The notes under the pieces are model-generated. The model was given only the letters and a program-made list of their open reading frames with translations. It did no database searches and was not told where the DNA came from. Shown piece by piece: positions 7,047-14,909 of a stretch of 33,689 nt of DNA. The stretch is from UBA1189 sp045544835 (GTDB lineage Bacteria > Bacteroidota > Bacteroidia > Bacteroidales > Bacteroidaceae), in contig JAZPZS010000035.1 in NCBI GenBank assembly GCA_045544835.1, positions 1 through 33,689 of the forward strand. The letters run 5' to 3'. Position 1 is the stretch's first letter; each line of letters begins with the position of its first letter. The position numbers were made by a program, and so were the translations under genes.

Positions 7047-7658
7047 CTAAATTTCTATCCACCCTTTCCCTTGGCGCACGATTTCCAGTTCGCCATCCAT
7101 GCAGTTGACGATGGTGCTCAGCTCGGTGCCGCCCTCGCCGCCGTCGATGATGAGGTCAACACGCTCGCCGTACTTCTCGTCGATGAGTTCGGGCTGGGTC
7201 ATGTATTCGATATCCTCGTTTGCGGCAACCTTCAGGCTGGTCGAGAGTAGGGGAGCGCCCAAGGCTTCGCATATCTCGCGTGTGATGTTGTTGTCGGGGA
7301 TGCGTATGCCCACTTCCTTGCGGTTTTTGAATATCTTGGGCAGTCGGTTCCCTGCAGGCAGGATGAAGGTGAAGGGCCCAGGCAGCTGGTCGCGCATGAT
7401 ACGGAAGGTGTCGTTGTCGATACGCACATATTCGCTCACGTTGCTGATGTCGTGTGCCACGACAGAGAGCAGGTGGTGCTTGGTGTCAACTCCCTTGATT
7501 TCGCACACACGCTCTATGGCCCGTTCTTTCAAGGCATGGCAGCCGATGGCGTAAGTCGTGTCGGTGGGGTAGATGATGACGCCACCGCTGTTCAGCACTT
7601 CGACGATGCGGTCGAGGTCGCGGCGCGAATTGTTCTTTTCGTAGAGTTTCAGTATCAT
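7047..7658 (-). CDS. Sua5/YciO/YrdC family protein (threonylcarbamoyl-AMP synthase-like)
   Basis: The 203-residue protein carries the YrdC-domain signatures GGVIIYPTDTTYAIGCHA (about 25-42), KGVDTKHHLLSVV (about 55-67), LPGPFTFILPA (about 92-102) and VGIRIPDN (about 116-123). Members bind ATP, threonine and bicarbonate to make threonylcarbamoyl-AMP for the t6A modification of tRNA at position 37. The length and the lack of a Sua5 C-terminal domain place it near YciO, whose members are less clearly active in t6A synthesis than TsaC. It stands alone, divergent from the nitroreductase gene. I leave the symbol blank because tsaC and yciO cannot be told apart by eye. Confidence 0.85.
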   Translation of the reverse strand: MILKLYEKNNSRRDLDRIVEVLNSGGVIIYPTDTTYAIGCHALKERAIERVCEIKGVDTKHHLLSVVAHDISNVSEYVRIDNDTFRIMRDQLPGPFTFILPAGNRLPKIFKNRKEVGIRIPDNNITREICEALGAPLLSTSLKVAANEDIEYMTQPELIDEKYGERVDLIIDGGEGGTELSTIVNCMDGELEIVRQGKGWIEI

Positions 7659-7698
7659 GGTATGGTAGATTTGTTGTTCGCCTTTTCGAATTTTGCTA

Positions 7699-7727
7699 CA
7701 AAATTACAGTAATTTCTGGATAAGCAA
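7699..7727 (-). promoter_or_regulatory. Predicted promoter of the YrdC-family gene
   Basis: The minus strand reads TAATTTTG (7699-7706), with a TTG at 7725-7727 18 bp upstream. The start codon at 7658 is about 40 bp downstream. Confidence 0.5.
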
Positions 7728-7750
7728 TGCAATATTTACTCATTTGTTAT

Positions 7751-7758
7751 TAACTTTG
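7751..7758 (+). promoter_or_regulatory. Predicted nitroreductase promoter, -7 box
   Basis: TAACTTTG matches TAnnTTTG 47 bp before the ATG at 7806. No good -33 element is present at the expected distance, so the strength is unclear. Confidence 0.4.
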
Positions 7759-7805
7759 CACGAATCATTGATGGAATAGGTAATGCATAGATAATAGTTG
7801 CAATC

Positions 7806-8330
7806 ATGGATTTCAAAGATCTTATAAAGACCCGTCGCTCGTGTCGTACGTTTACCGAGCAGTTGCTCACCGAAGAGCAAACCGTGGCACTCATGCGTGC
7901 CGCACTGATGAGTCCGTCGTCGCACCGCACCAACGGATGGCAGTTTGTACTCGTCGATGATAAAGAGAAGCTGCATGCCCTGTCGGCCTGCAAGGAGAGC
8001 GGATCAGCCCTTATCGATGGTGCTCCCCTGGCCATCGTCGTGTGTGCCGACCCTGCAGCCAGCGATGTGTGGATAGAGGATGCCTCCATCGCCACGCTCA
8101 TGATACAGCTACAAGCCGAGGAGCTGGGCCTGGGCTCTTGCTGGGTACAGGTGCGCCGTCGCCATACCATCGACGGACGTCCCTCCGATGCGGTGGTACG
8201 CGAGATACTGGGCATACCCGACAGCATGGAGGTGCTCTCCATCGTGGCCGTCGGACATAAGGCCATAGAGCGCAAACCCTTCAATGAAGAGCATCTGCAA
8301 TGGGAGAAACTGCACGTGAACGAGTGGTAG
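7806..8330 (+). CDS. Nitroreductase family FMN-dependent oxidoreductase
   Basis: The 174-residue protein has the nitroreductase fold: KTRRSCRTF at 8-16 is the phosphate-binding arginine patch for FMN, SPSSHRTNGWQFVLV (about 36-50) is the second flavin contact, and EELGLGSCWVQ followed by ILGIPDSMEVLSIVAVGHK is the usual C-terminal part. Such enzymes use NAD(P)H to reduce nitro compounds, quinones or other electron acceptors in the cytoplasm. The natural substrate cannot be read from sequence. The next gene starts within its last 31 bp, or at a GTG overlapping the stop by one base, so the two are probably co-transcribed. Confidence 0.88.
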   Translation: MDFKDLIKTRRSCRTFTEQLLTEEQTVALMRAALMSPSSHRTNGWQFVLVDDKEKLHALSACKESGSALIDGAPLAIVVCADPAASDVWIEDASIATLMIQLQAEELGLGSCWVQVRRRHTIDGRPSDAVVREILGIPDSMEVLSIVAVGHKAIERKPFNEEHLQWEKLHVNEW

Positions 8331-9109
8331 TGCTCGGCGCGGGCCGCGTGGCTACTCATCTGGTGCCTGCGCTGGTGGGTGCCGGGTATAGGGTGGCGCA
8401 GGTGTGGTCGCGCACGATGGCCTCGGCATCGGCCTTGGGCCAGCCGTTGGGCATCTCCTATACCGATGACCTCACTGCTGTGCCTGCTGATGCGGACATC
8501 TATATCGCTTGCGTGGCCGATGGGGCTTTGCCCGAGGTGGCCAGGCAGATTGTTGCCCGGGGGCAGCACTCATCCCGCGCTCCTCTCTTCCTCCACACTG
8601 CGGGTAGCGTGTCCATGGATGTTTGGCGCGAGGCGGGGGCCACAAGTTATGGTATACTGTACCCGTTGCAGACCTTCAGCAAGGAGCGTGAGGTAGATAT
8701 GCGTGAGGTGTCGCTCTTCGTGGAGGCATCGGACGAGGCTTCGCTCATGGCCGTAGAGGCGCTGGCGCATGGTTTGTCGGGCAAGGTATATCGTGCCGAC
8801 TCGCGTCGCCGTGCCCTGCTGCATGTTGCTGCCGTCTTTGCCTGCAACTTCACCAACGCCATGTATGATGCTGCCCACCAGCTGCTGGCTACGGACGGTA
8901 TCCCCTTCGATGTGCTGCTCCCCCTGATTGACGAGACGGCCGCCAAGGTGCACGCCCTCACTCCACGTGAGGCTCAGACAGGCCCTGCCGTGCGTGGCGA
9001 TGAGGCAGTGATGCAAAGCCATATCCATCGCCTTGCCGATATGCCCGACCTGCAGACCCTCTATGCCCGAATAAGCAAAATGATTGCTGAATTAAAAATT
9101 AAAGATTAA
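8300..9109 (+). CDS. Rossmann-fold DUF2520 protein (putative NADP-dependent oxidoreductase)
   Basis: VVVLGAGRVATHLVPALVGA near residues 9-28 is a dinucleotide-binding GxGxxA loop. The C-terminal half, with LLHVAAVFACNFTNAMYDAA and ALTPREAQTGPAVRGD, is the DUF2520 signature. Related proteins resemble ketopantoate reductase and F420-dependent NADP reductases, but no activity is established to my knowledge. The ATG at 8300 overlaps the nitroreductase by 31 bp. GTG codons at 8324 or 8330 would start the protein nearer to the Rossmann strand, and the 8330 GTG overlaps the upstream TAG by one base, so the start is uncertain. The last codons and the stop (ELKIKD) are made from a 7-bp tandem repeat (AATTAAA-like), so the true C-terminus may have been altered. 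Confidence 0.82.
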   Translation: MGETARERVVVLGAGRVATHLVPALVGAGYRVAQVWSRTMASASALGQPLGISYTDDLTAVPADADIYIACVADGALPEVARQIVARGQHSSRAPLFLHTAGSVSMDVWREAGATSYGILYPLQTFSKEREVDMREVSLFVEASDEASLMAVEALAHGLSGKVYRADSRRRALLHVAAVFACNFTNAMYDAAHQLLATDGIPFDVLLPLIDETAAKVHALTPREAQTGPAVRGDEAVMQSHIHRLADMPDLQTLYARISKMIAELKIKD

Positions 9110-9118
9110 AAAATAAAA
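9091..9118. repeat. Heptamer tandem repeat, AATTAAA-type
   Basis: Four degenerate 7-bp units (attaaaa, attaaag, attaaaa, aataaaa) run across the end of the DUF2520 gene and supply its last residues and stop codon. Confidence 0.6.
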
Positions 9119-9141
9119 GGGTGTCGTTATCGTCAACGTAA

Positions 9142-9195
9142 TTTCATCTTTCAACTTTCATCTTTCAACTTTCAACTCAATTTTCAACCTTCAAC
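9142..9195. repeat. Heptamer tandem repeat, TTTCAAC-type
   Basis: Five clean 7-bp units (TTTCATC, TTTCAAC, TTTCATC, TTTCAAC, TTTCAAC) are followed by decayed copies up to the maf start codon. It lies between DUF2520 and maf, where many relatives have another gene (from memory). Confidence 0.7.
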
Positions 9196-9198
9196 TCA

Positions 9199-9768
9199 AT
9201 GAATCTCATCCTCGCATCCAACTCGCCCCGCCGCAAGGAACTGCTTGCCGGATTGGGCTATCCCTTCGAGGTACGCCTCCTCAGCGGTATTGATGAATCA
9301 TACCCCGATACGCTGCGTGGTGGTGATATCGCGGCTCATATATCGCGTGTCAAGGCCGATGCCTATCGTGCCACCATGGCGGCCGACGAACTGGTCATCA
9401 CGGCCGACACCATCGTCTGTCTCGACGAGCAGGTGCTGGGCAAGCCTGCCGATGAGGCCGAGGCCATAGCCATGCTGCGTAGCCTCAGTGGTCGCACACA
9501 TCAGGTGTACACAGGCGTGACGCTCACCACCATAGGCAATACCTCCACGTTCGTGTCCTGTAGCGATGTCACCTTCGCCTCGCTCACCGATGAGGAGATA
9601 CGTCACTACGTCACCCACTACCGCCCCATGGACAAGGCGGGTGCCTACGGCATACAGGAGTGGATAGGCTACATCGGTGTGGAGCGCATCGAAGGATCCT
9701 ACTTCAATGTCATGGGACTGCCCGTGCAGCGGCTCTATACCGAGCTGAAGGAGAAGTTCGGGCTGTAA
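9199..9768 (+). CDS. maf: Maf-family nucleotide pyrophosphatase
   Basis: The 189-residue protein opens with LILASNSPRRKELLAGLG, the Maf phosphate-binding loop, and has the catalytic ITADTIVCLDEQVLGKP segment near 67-83 and AGAYGIQEWIGYIGVERIEGSYFNVMGLP at the C-terminus. Maf proteins hydrolyse dTTP, UTP or modified nucleoside triphosphates to monophosphates, acting as house-cleaning enzymes. The AGAYGIQ block is typical of the YhdE (dTTP/UTP) branch. The ATG follows a heptamer repeat directly, so its upstream region has no evident promoter and it may depend on read-through from the DUF2520 gene. Confidence 0.93.
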   Translation: MNLILASNSPRRKELLAGLGYPFEVRLLSGIDESYPDTLRGGDIAAHISRVKADAYRATMAADELVITADTIVCLDEQVLGKPADEAEAIAMLRSLSGRTHQVYTGVTLTTIGNTSTFVSCSDVTFASLTDEEIRHYVTHYRPMDKAGAYGIQEWIGYIGVERIEGSYFNVMGLPVQRLYTELKEKFGL

Positions 9769-9806
9769 TAAAAGGGAATAATATAGCTGTTGTCCCAAAA
9801 CGTTCC

Positions 9807-9899
9807 GTGTCATTTCGAGCAAAGCGAGAAATCTCGCAAACGTCTCATGCTAAGCCCCAGCGCGGGACCCCTCGGCGCTTCGCTTTGTCGGGATGACAC
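9807..9899. repeat. REP-like dyad, diverged copy
   Basis: The left arm (9807-9835, GTGTCATTTCGAGCAAAGCG..) and right arm (about 9864-9899, reverse complement GTGTCATCCCGACAAAGCG..) form a long imperfect stem. The left arm is clearly related to 5508-5534. It may act as a transcript end for maf. Confidence 0.6.
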
Positions 9900-9985
9900 C
9901 AACGCTGAGATTTAGTGTTAGTGGACAACATCTATATTATCTCCATTTTTTTTATGGAGAAATGCTATGTTTTAAAAAATATAGC

Positions 9986-9993
9986 TATATTTG
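9986..9993 (+). promoter_or_regulatory. Predicted PL11 promoter, -7 box
   Basis: TATATTTG matches TAnnTTTG 43 bp before the ATG at 10036. The bases upstream are AT-rich without a clear TTTG at -33, which may mean an activator is needed. Confidence 0.4.
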
Positions 9994-10035
9994 CAACCTG
10001 TAGTTAGCAGAAATTCAATCTTTATAACATACTTT

Positions 10036-13000
10036 ATGAAAAAACTATTCCCCTTGATGGCTCTGTTGCTGATGAGCACAGCCGTATTGGCCCAGCGCCA
10101 GACCGATATCCTAGACCGCGGTCTGGTGGCCCTCCCCGCAGGTGAAGGCAACTTTGTGAGTTGGCGTATCTTCGCCGAAGAGTACTACGATGTGGAGTAT
10201 AACCTCTATCGAGATGGGGAGAAAATCAACGCTACCCCCTTGCAGGTGAGCAACTACACGGACACTAAGGGCTCTGCCAACAGCAAGTACCAGGTGGCTC
10301 CCGTAGTACGCGGCGTGGAGCAGGAACTGTCCGCAGCCGTTACCCTATGGAACAACGGGTATTACGATATCCCTATGCAGCCTGTCATCAACCGTAATGG
10401 GCAGAATGTGACTTCGGAATACACGCTCAATGACGTGTCGCTTGCCGATGTCGATGGAGATGGCGTGTCGGAGTTTATCGTCAAGCGCAACAGCAACAAT
10501 GCACGCGAATACTCGACCAATAAGTATAACTTCCATCGTCTGGAATGCTATAACATGAAGGGCAATCGCCTGTGGTACATTGATCTGGGACCCAATATGA
10601 TATCGGGCCCCGATGAACAGTACGATATCGTGGGCTATGACTGGGATGGTGACGGCAAGGCCGAGATGCTCTTGCGCGGAGCCGACAATATGATCATCCA
10701 TAAGGCTGATGGTACTACTGTGGAAATTGGCAACATGTCGTTTGACAGTCGCAACTCCCTGTCGAGCGATGCAAACATGGCCTATACCCATACAGGCAAC
10801 GAATACCTGCTCTACCTCAATGGAGAGACAGGCGAACCCTACGTCAATATGCCCTATCCGCTGCCTCGTCTTGAGAAGGGACAGACTGACCTGAATGCCG
10901 TATGGGGAGATGGCTATGGACACCGTTCTACCAAGCACTACTTCGCCGCTCCCTTCCTTGATGGCCGTCGGCCCAGCATATTCCTTGGGCGAGGAGCCTA
11001 TACCATACATAAGATGTGTGCCTTTGACGTGAACCCCGAGACTCACGAGCTCACCCAACGCTGGCGCTGGGATGACCCCGGTGGAGCATGGCGCGGACAG
11101 GGATACCACAACTTCGGTATTGCTGACGTGGATATGGACGGCCGCGATGAAATCGTGTTTGGCTCTATGGTGATTGACGATAATGGACAGGGACTCTCTA
11201 CCACAGGTCTCGGACATGGAGATGCTCAGCATACAGGTGATTTGGACCCTTATCGTTGGGGACTTGAACACTTTGCTTGTAATGAGGACAGGCCGGCAAT
11301 GAACTATCGTAATGCTACCACCTCGCAGATATACTATCGTCTGGTGGGTACAGGTGACGATGGACGTGCCCTGTGTGGAAACTTTACCAACAGCTACCCC
11401 GGCTGTGTGGGTAAGAGTGCTAGTAGTGGTGTCATTTCTACTGTAGCTGATAAGGTTCTTCCTGGAGTACCGGGATTTGACCTCAACTTCCGCATCTATT
11501 GGGATGGTGACCTCTGCGAAGAGATACTCAATAGCCCGGGTACGGAGGGTACTGCCAAGATTGACAAGATGGTGGGCAACGGCATCAGCCGTATCTTCAC
11601 CTCGTCGGGAACCAAAATGAACAACTGGACCAAGAACAACCCCGGTGCTACGGGCGATATCATCGGTGACTGGCGAGAAGAGATGGTGCTGCGTACGAGC
11701 GACAACGCCAAGCTGCGCATATATACCACCTCAACGCCTACTCCACACCGTATCTATACCCTTTGGCACGACCACCAATATCGTCAGGCGATGGTATGGC
11801 AGAGTATGGGATATAACCAGCCGCCACACCTCAGCTACTTCCTCGGAGAACTTGAAGGCATCACTGTGGCGCCTCCCCCATTGACGATGACGGGACGTAC
11901 GGAAGTGCCCAACAATGGAACTGTCGGAGCTGACTTGAACGGAAAGCATGCTATCGTATGCGAGACCAATGACATGAATGTGACGATAGCTGCGGGCGTG
12001 TCGCCTCATGTACTGACATTCAATGTGCCTTCATGGGTGCAGGGCTCTACCAATAACAATAACATCACTTACCATAAATATACCTATACGGTCAGCGGTG
12101 CGGGTCTTACCGGTGCGGCCCGTCTGGTGAAGCAGGGTGAGGGTGTTCTCAATCTTTCCAAGGTGGAGATGACCCATACGGGCAATACCGATATCTGGGG
12201 CGGTATCGTCAACTTTGACGGCTCAATGAAGCAGTCGCCGCTCTACCTTAGCCGTTTTGCAGAGCTTAACTCTGACGGAGGCGCTTTCCGCAGCATCAAG
12301 ATGGACTATGCTGCACACCTCCGCCCCGGTGGTGACGACAAGCGCGGTACGGTTACCGTGGATACGCTACGTCTGGGATTCGGTGCCTTCATCGACATTG
12401 ACCTCTATAGCCAAGACCTTGGAGCTGACCTGATCAAGACAAACTATATCAGCATCGAGAGCAAGGGATGGAACTATGGCCCCGAGTACCTCACACCAGT
12501 CATGCAGTTTACGTTGCGCGATGGCGATATCCTGGCCGATGGCTCCTATGTCATTGCTGAGGTGGACTCCATTGATGGTGACATCGCCAATATCAAACTC
12601 TTAGGTACAGGAAGCAAGAAGAGTTATCTCACATACGAAGACGGAAAGCTGCTTCTCGTGGTAGAGGGCGTACGCGATCCTGCCCATATCGTATGGAGTG
12701 GTGCTGAGGGGCCTGTATGGAATTATGCATTGGACAATAACTTCACCATAGATGGCGCTCCTACCTATTTCGTGGAGAACGACGACGTATACTTCACCGA
12801 TGCCTCAGGTGTGTACAACGTGCAGATTGCCTCGGACATCCCTTGCGATACGCTCTTCGTTGACAACAATGAGTTTACCTATACCTTCTCGGGAACTGGT
12901 GCCCTCGCGGGTAATACAACCCTTGTCAAGACTGGAAAGGGCCGTCTCAAGATTACCTCCGAAAACTCCTATACGGGCGGTAACCGCATCAGTGGCGGTA

Positions 13001-14568
13001 CGGTGACTGTATCGTCGCTATCCAATGAGAACCAACCCCTCGGTAATCTCGGTGGAGTGACTACACAAAGTGCCAAGTTTGTTATCGAGAATGGAGCCGT
13101 GCTGGAAACTACAGCGGCCGTGCAGATGGGATCGCCCATACGCTTCGAAACCCTCGAAGGAGGTGTCATCAACAATAGCCATGACTTCTCGATGAATCGC
13201 TCGTTCTCAGGAACCAAACTGACCAAGCGAGGCAACGGATGGCTCAAGACCTATGCTACGGGAGGATCGCTCGACACGCTCGTCGTTGCGGCCGGTACTT
13301 TGCATAACAACTCGAACAATGCTGCCAAGGTGGTGGAGATACACAATGCATCGCTTGTGGAAACCAAGAGCACCAGCCATGTGATTCATGTCCCGGCGCT
13401 GAAGAAAGCTTCGATGACATCCGCAAATCGCTCTACCCATTCGAATAAGGTGATAGGAGAGGGCACACTGACTCTCTATTGTGCAACGGAAAAGGGCAGC
13501 AACTATTATGCGACACGTACGCCTTTGCAGCTGAATCTTACAGAGTTTGAAGGAACGCTTGTCCCCCAGGCTGTGTACGCCGCTGACGGACGCTTCACCC
13601 TCGATACCGGTAATGGTATGCCTAAGGGTACAATGGATATCCCTAGCGGTATCATCGTTCAGAACTCCGGCAAAACATTTGCTATCGGCGAACTGACGGG
13701 TAAGGGTACGCTTGGTGGAGGATGCACGTTCAGCAATGGCGCTTCCGTCGGTGCCAACACCTGGAAGGTCGGTGGCAAGGGTACTGACTTCCGTTTCACA
13801 GGATCGATTACAGGATCGGGAACTAAGTTTGAAAAGGTTGGTGCAGGTAAAATGACCGTTTCGGGAAGTAGTGACTTTACGGGCGCAGCTACGGTATCTG
13901 AAGGTACGCTTGTCCTCAATAGCACCTCTGCATTCGGTACTGGAACAATGACTGTCAACAAGGGAGCTACGCTGTGTGGAAAGGGTACGCTGAAGAATAC
14001 CTCCGTGACCATCAAGGAAGGGGGGACGCTCTTTGCCGGCAGCTCACCCACCGCATCGTCCGGTGCCATCAGCTTCTCGAACCATAACCTGACCGTCGAG
14101 AGTGGAGCTACGGCAAGCTTCAGTATCTATAATACGGGGTCTTTCTATACCAAATTTACTGACATCGCAGAGTTCCTGTTGCGAGGAAAACTCAAGGTTG
14201 ACGTTCGTGATGGTCTGACACTGACTCCAGGGGCAGAGTTCCAGTTGTGGACGGCTGATAAGACCACCCTATCATTTGTTATGGAATACGAACTCGACAG
14301 TCTCGGCGGTGGCCTGACATGGGATACCTCGAGCCTTGAAGATGGTATCCTTCGCGTAGCAGATGCTACTGTCATTGACATGGTGGCGGCTGATGAAGAG
14401 GTACACTGCATTGTCTATAGTGCCGAAGGTTCCGAAATTACACGCTTCAACTGTGCTTACAAGGAGGTTCATCGCATCCTGCATGAGCAATCTTATCCTC
14501 AAGGGGTATATGTGTTGCGCATGAAGACCTCACAAATCGAATGGGGCGAGAAGTATGTAGTGAGATAA
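10036..14568 (+). CDS. PL11 rhamnogalacturonan lyase with C-terminal autotransporter-type beta-strand repeats
   Basis: From the ATG at 10036 the protein has 1510 residues. A signal peptide (MKKLFPLMALLLMSTAVLAQ) precedes the PL11 catalytic region, about 21-607. Its hallmarks are VSWRIF at 41-46, calcium-loop repeats ADVDGDGVSEF (137-147), YDWDGDGKAEM (201-211) and ADVDMDGRDEI (363-373), GLGHGDAQHTGDLDP (391-405), GDWREEMVLRT (544-554) and LWHDHQYRQAMVWQSMGYNQ (576-595). PL11 enzymes cut the rhamnose-galacturonate backbone of RG-I by beta-elimination and need calcium. Residues 610-1450 are not part of PL11 and hold at least three repeats like the autotransporter-associated beta strand (about 682-731, 948-1010 and 1252-1318). 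The final 50 residues end YPQGVYVLRM..KYVVR, like a type IX secretion sorting tail. Such a length is more than twice that of typical PL11 proteins. An upstream frame extension from 9991 overlaps the promoter and is rejected. Confidence 0.9.
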   Translation: MKKLFPLMALLLMSTAVLAQRQTDILDRGLVALPAGEGNFVSWRIFAEEYYDVEYNLYRDGEKINATPLQVSNYTDTKGSANSKYQVAPVVRGVEQELSAAVTLWNNGYYDIPMQPVINRNGQNVTSEYTLNDVSLADVDGDGVSEFIVKRNSNNAREYSTNKYNFHRLECYNMKGNRLWYIDLGPNMISGPDEQYDIVGYDWDGDGKAEMLLRGADNMIIHKADGTTVEIGNMSFDSRNSLSSDANMAYTHTGNEYLLYLNGETGEPYVNMPYPLPRLEKGQTDLNAVWGDGYGHRSTKHYFAAPFLDGRRPSIFLGRGAYTIHKMCAFDVNPETHELTQRWRWDDPGGAWRGQGYHNFGIADVDMDGRDEIVFGSMVIDDNGQGLSTTGLGHGDAQHTGDLDPYRWGLEHFACNEDRPAMNYRNATTSQIYYRLVGTGDDGRALCGNFTNSYPGCVGKSASSGVISTVADKVLPGVPGFDLNFRIYWDGDLCEEILNSPGTEGTAKIDKMVGNGISRIFTSSGTKMNNWTKNNPGATGDIIGDWREEMVLRTSDNAKLRIYTTSTPTPHRIYTLWHDHQYRQAMVWQSMGYNQPPHLSYFLGELEGITVAPPPLTMTGRTEVPNNGTVGADLNGKHAIVCETNDMNVTIAAGVSPHVLTFNVPSWVQGSTNNNNITYHKYTYTVSGAGLTGAARLVKQGEGVLNLSKVEMTHTGNTDIWGGIVNFDGSMKQSPLYLSRFAELNSDGGAFRSIKMDYAAHLRPGGDDKRGTVTVDTLRLGFGAFIDIDLYSQDLGADLIKTNYISIESKGWNYGPEYLTPVMQFTLRDGDILADGSYVIAEVDSIDGDIANIKLLGTGSKKSYLTYEDGKLLLVVEGVRDPAHIVWSGAEGPVWNYALDNNFTIDGAPTYFVENDDVYFTDASGVYNVQIASDIPCDTLFVDNNEFTYTFSGTGALAGNTTLVKTGKGRLKITSENSYTGGNRISGGTVTVSSLSNENQPLGNLGGVTTQSAKFVIENGAVLETTAAVQMGSPIRFETLEGGVINNSHDFSMNRSFSGTKLTKRGNGWLKTYATGGSLDTLVVAAGTLHNNSNNAAKVVEIHNASLVETKSTSHVIHVPALKKASMTSANRSTHSNKVIGEGTLTLYCATEKGSNYYATRTPLQLNLTEFEGTLVPQAVYAADGRFTLDTGNGMPKGTMDIPSGIIVQNSGKTFAIGELTGKGTLGGGCTFSNGASVGANTWKVGGKGTDFRFTGSITGSGTKFEKVGAGKMTVSGSSDFTGAATVSEGTLVLNSTSAFGTGTMTVNKGATLCGKGTLKNTSVTIKEGGTLFAGSSPTASSGAISFSNHNLTVESGATASFSIYNTGSFYTKFTDIAEFLLRGKLKVDVRDGLTLTPGAEFQLWTADKTTLSFVMEYELDSLGGGLTWDTSSLEDGILRVADATVIDMVAADEEVHCIVYSAEGSEITRFNCAYKEVHRILHEQSYPQGVYVLRMKTSQIEWGEKYVVR

Positions 14569-14601
14569 CAGTGGCAACAGCCAACATCAGGCAACAGCAA
14601 A

Positions 14602-14640
14602 AAAGGGCGGAGAGTTTCTCCGTCCTTTATGTTTATGACG
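14602..14640 (+). terminator. Rho-independent-type terminator after the PL11 gene
   Basis: AAAGGGCGGAGA (14602-14613) pairs with TCTCCGTCCTTT (14617-14628) around a GTT loop, with one G-T pair. A weak T-rich tail follows. It separates the PL11 gene from the FAS1/Sus operon. Confidence 0.75.
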
Positions 14641-14909
14641 CATGCCCGCACTCAGACATATGGCTCAGTGCCTCTCCCTTGCTCAATGTGTGATGAGCCT
14701 TCTTCATTGTGCTCCCTTATGTCCTCTTCTCGTTGGCTCCTACTGTAGTAAATTGTTGGGATTTTAACGTTGTAGTTTTAACAGTTGTGAGCCATAAAAA
14801 AAGCTCGTTTTCGTTGCAGAGATTAAAGTTTTTTTGCAAATTTGCATGTTAATTGGCTATTTTGTAAGCTGAATATTGCAAATGAAAAAATACTAAATAT
14901 ACTAACTGA
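14641..14909. other. Intergenic leader region of the FAS1/Sus operon
   Basis: The 341 bp between the PL11 gene and the operon hold the terminator at the left and a likely promoter at 14833-14864 at the right. The remainder has no open frame of note. An ATGCAAATTTGCA-like palindrome (GCAAATTTGC, 14836-14845) overlaps the -33 element and might bind a regulator. Confidence 0.4.
14833..14864 (+). promoter_or_regulatory. Possible promoter of the FAS1/Sus operon
   Basis: TTTG (14833-14836) and TATTTTG (14858-14864), a -7 box shortened by one base, are 21 bp apart. Transcription would start near 14872, about 38 nt before the first ATG. A short palindrome overlaps the -33 element. Confidence 0.35.

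Noticed and set aside
10345..11271. 308-residue minus-strand open frame opposite PL11
   Set aside because: Shadow of the conserved PL11 catalytic region.
14662..14699. GGCTCA / TGAGCC hairpin between PL11 and the FAS1 operon
   Set aside because: Only a 6-bp stem around a 26-nt loop. Likely chance.
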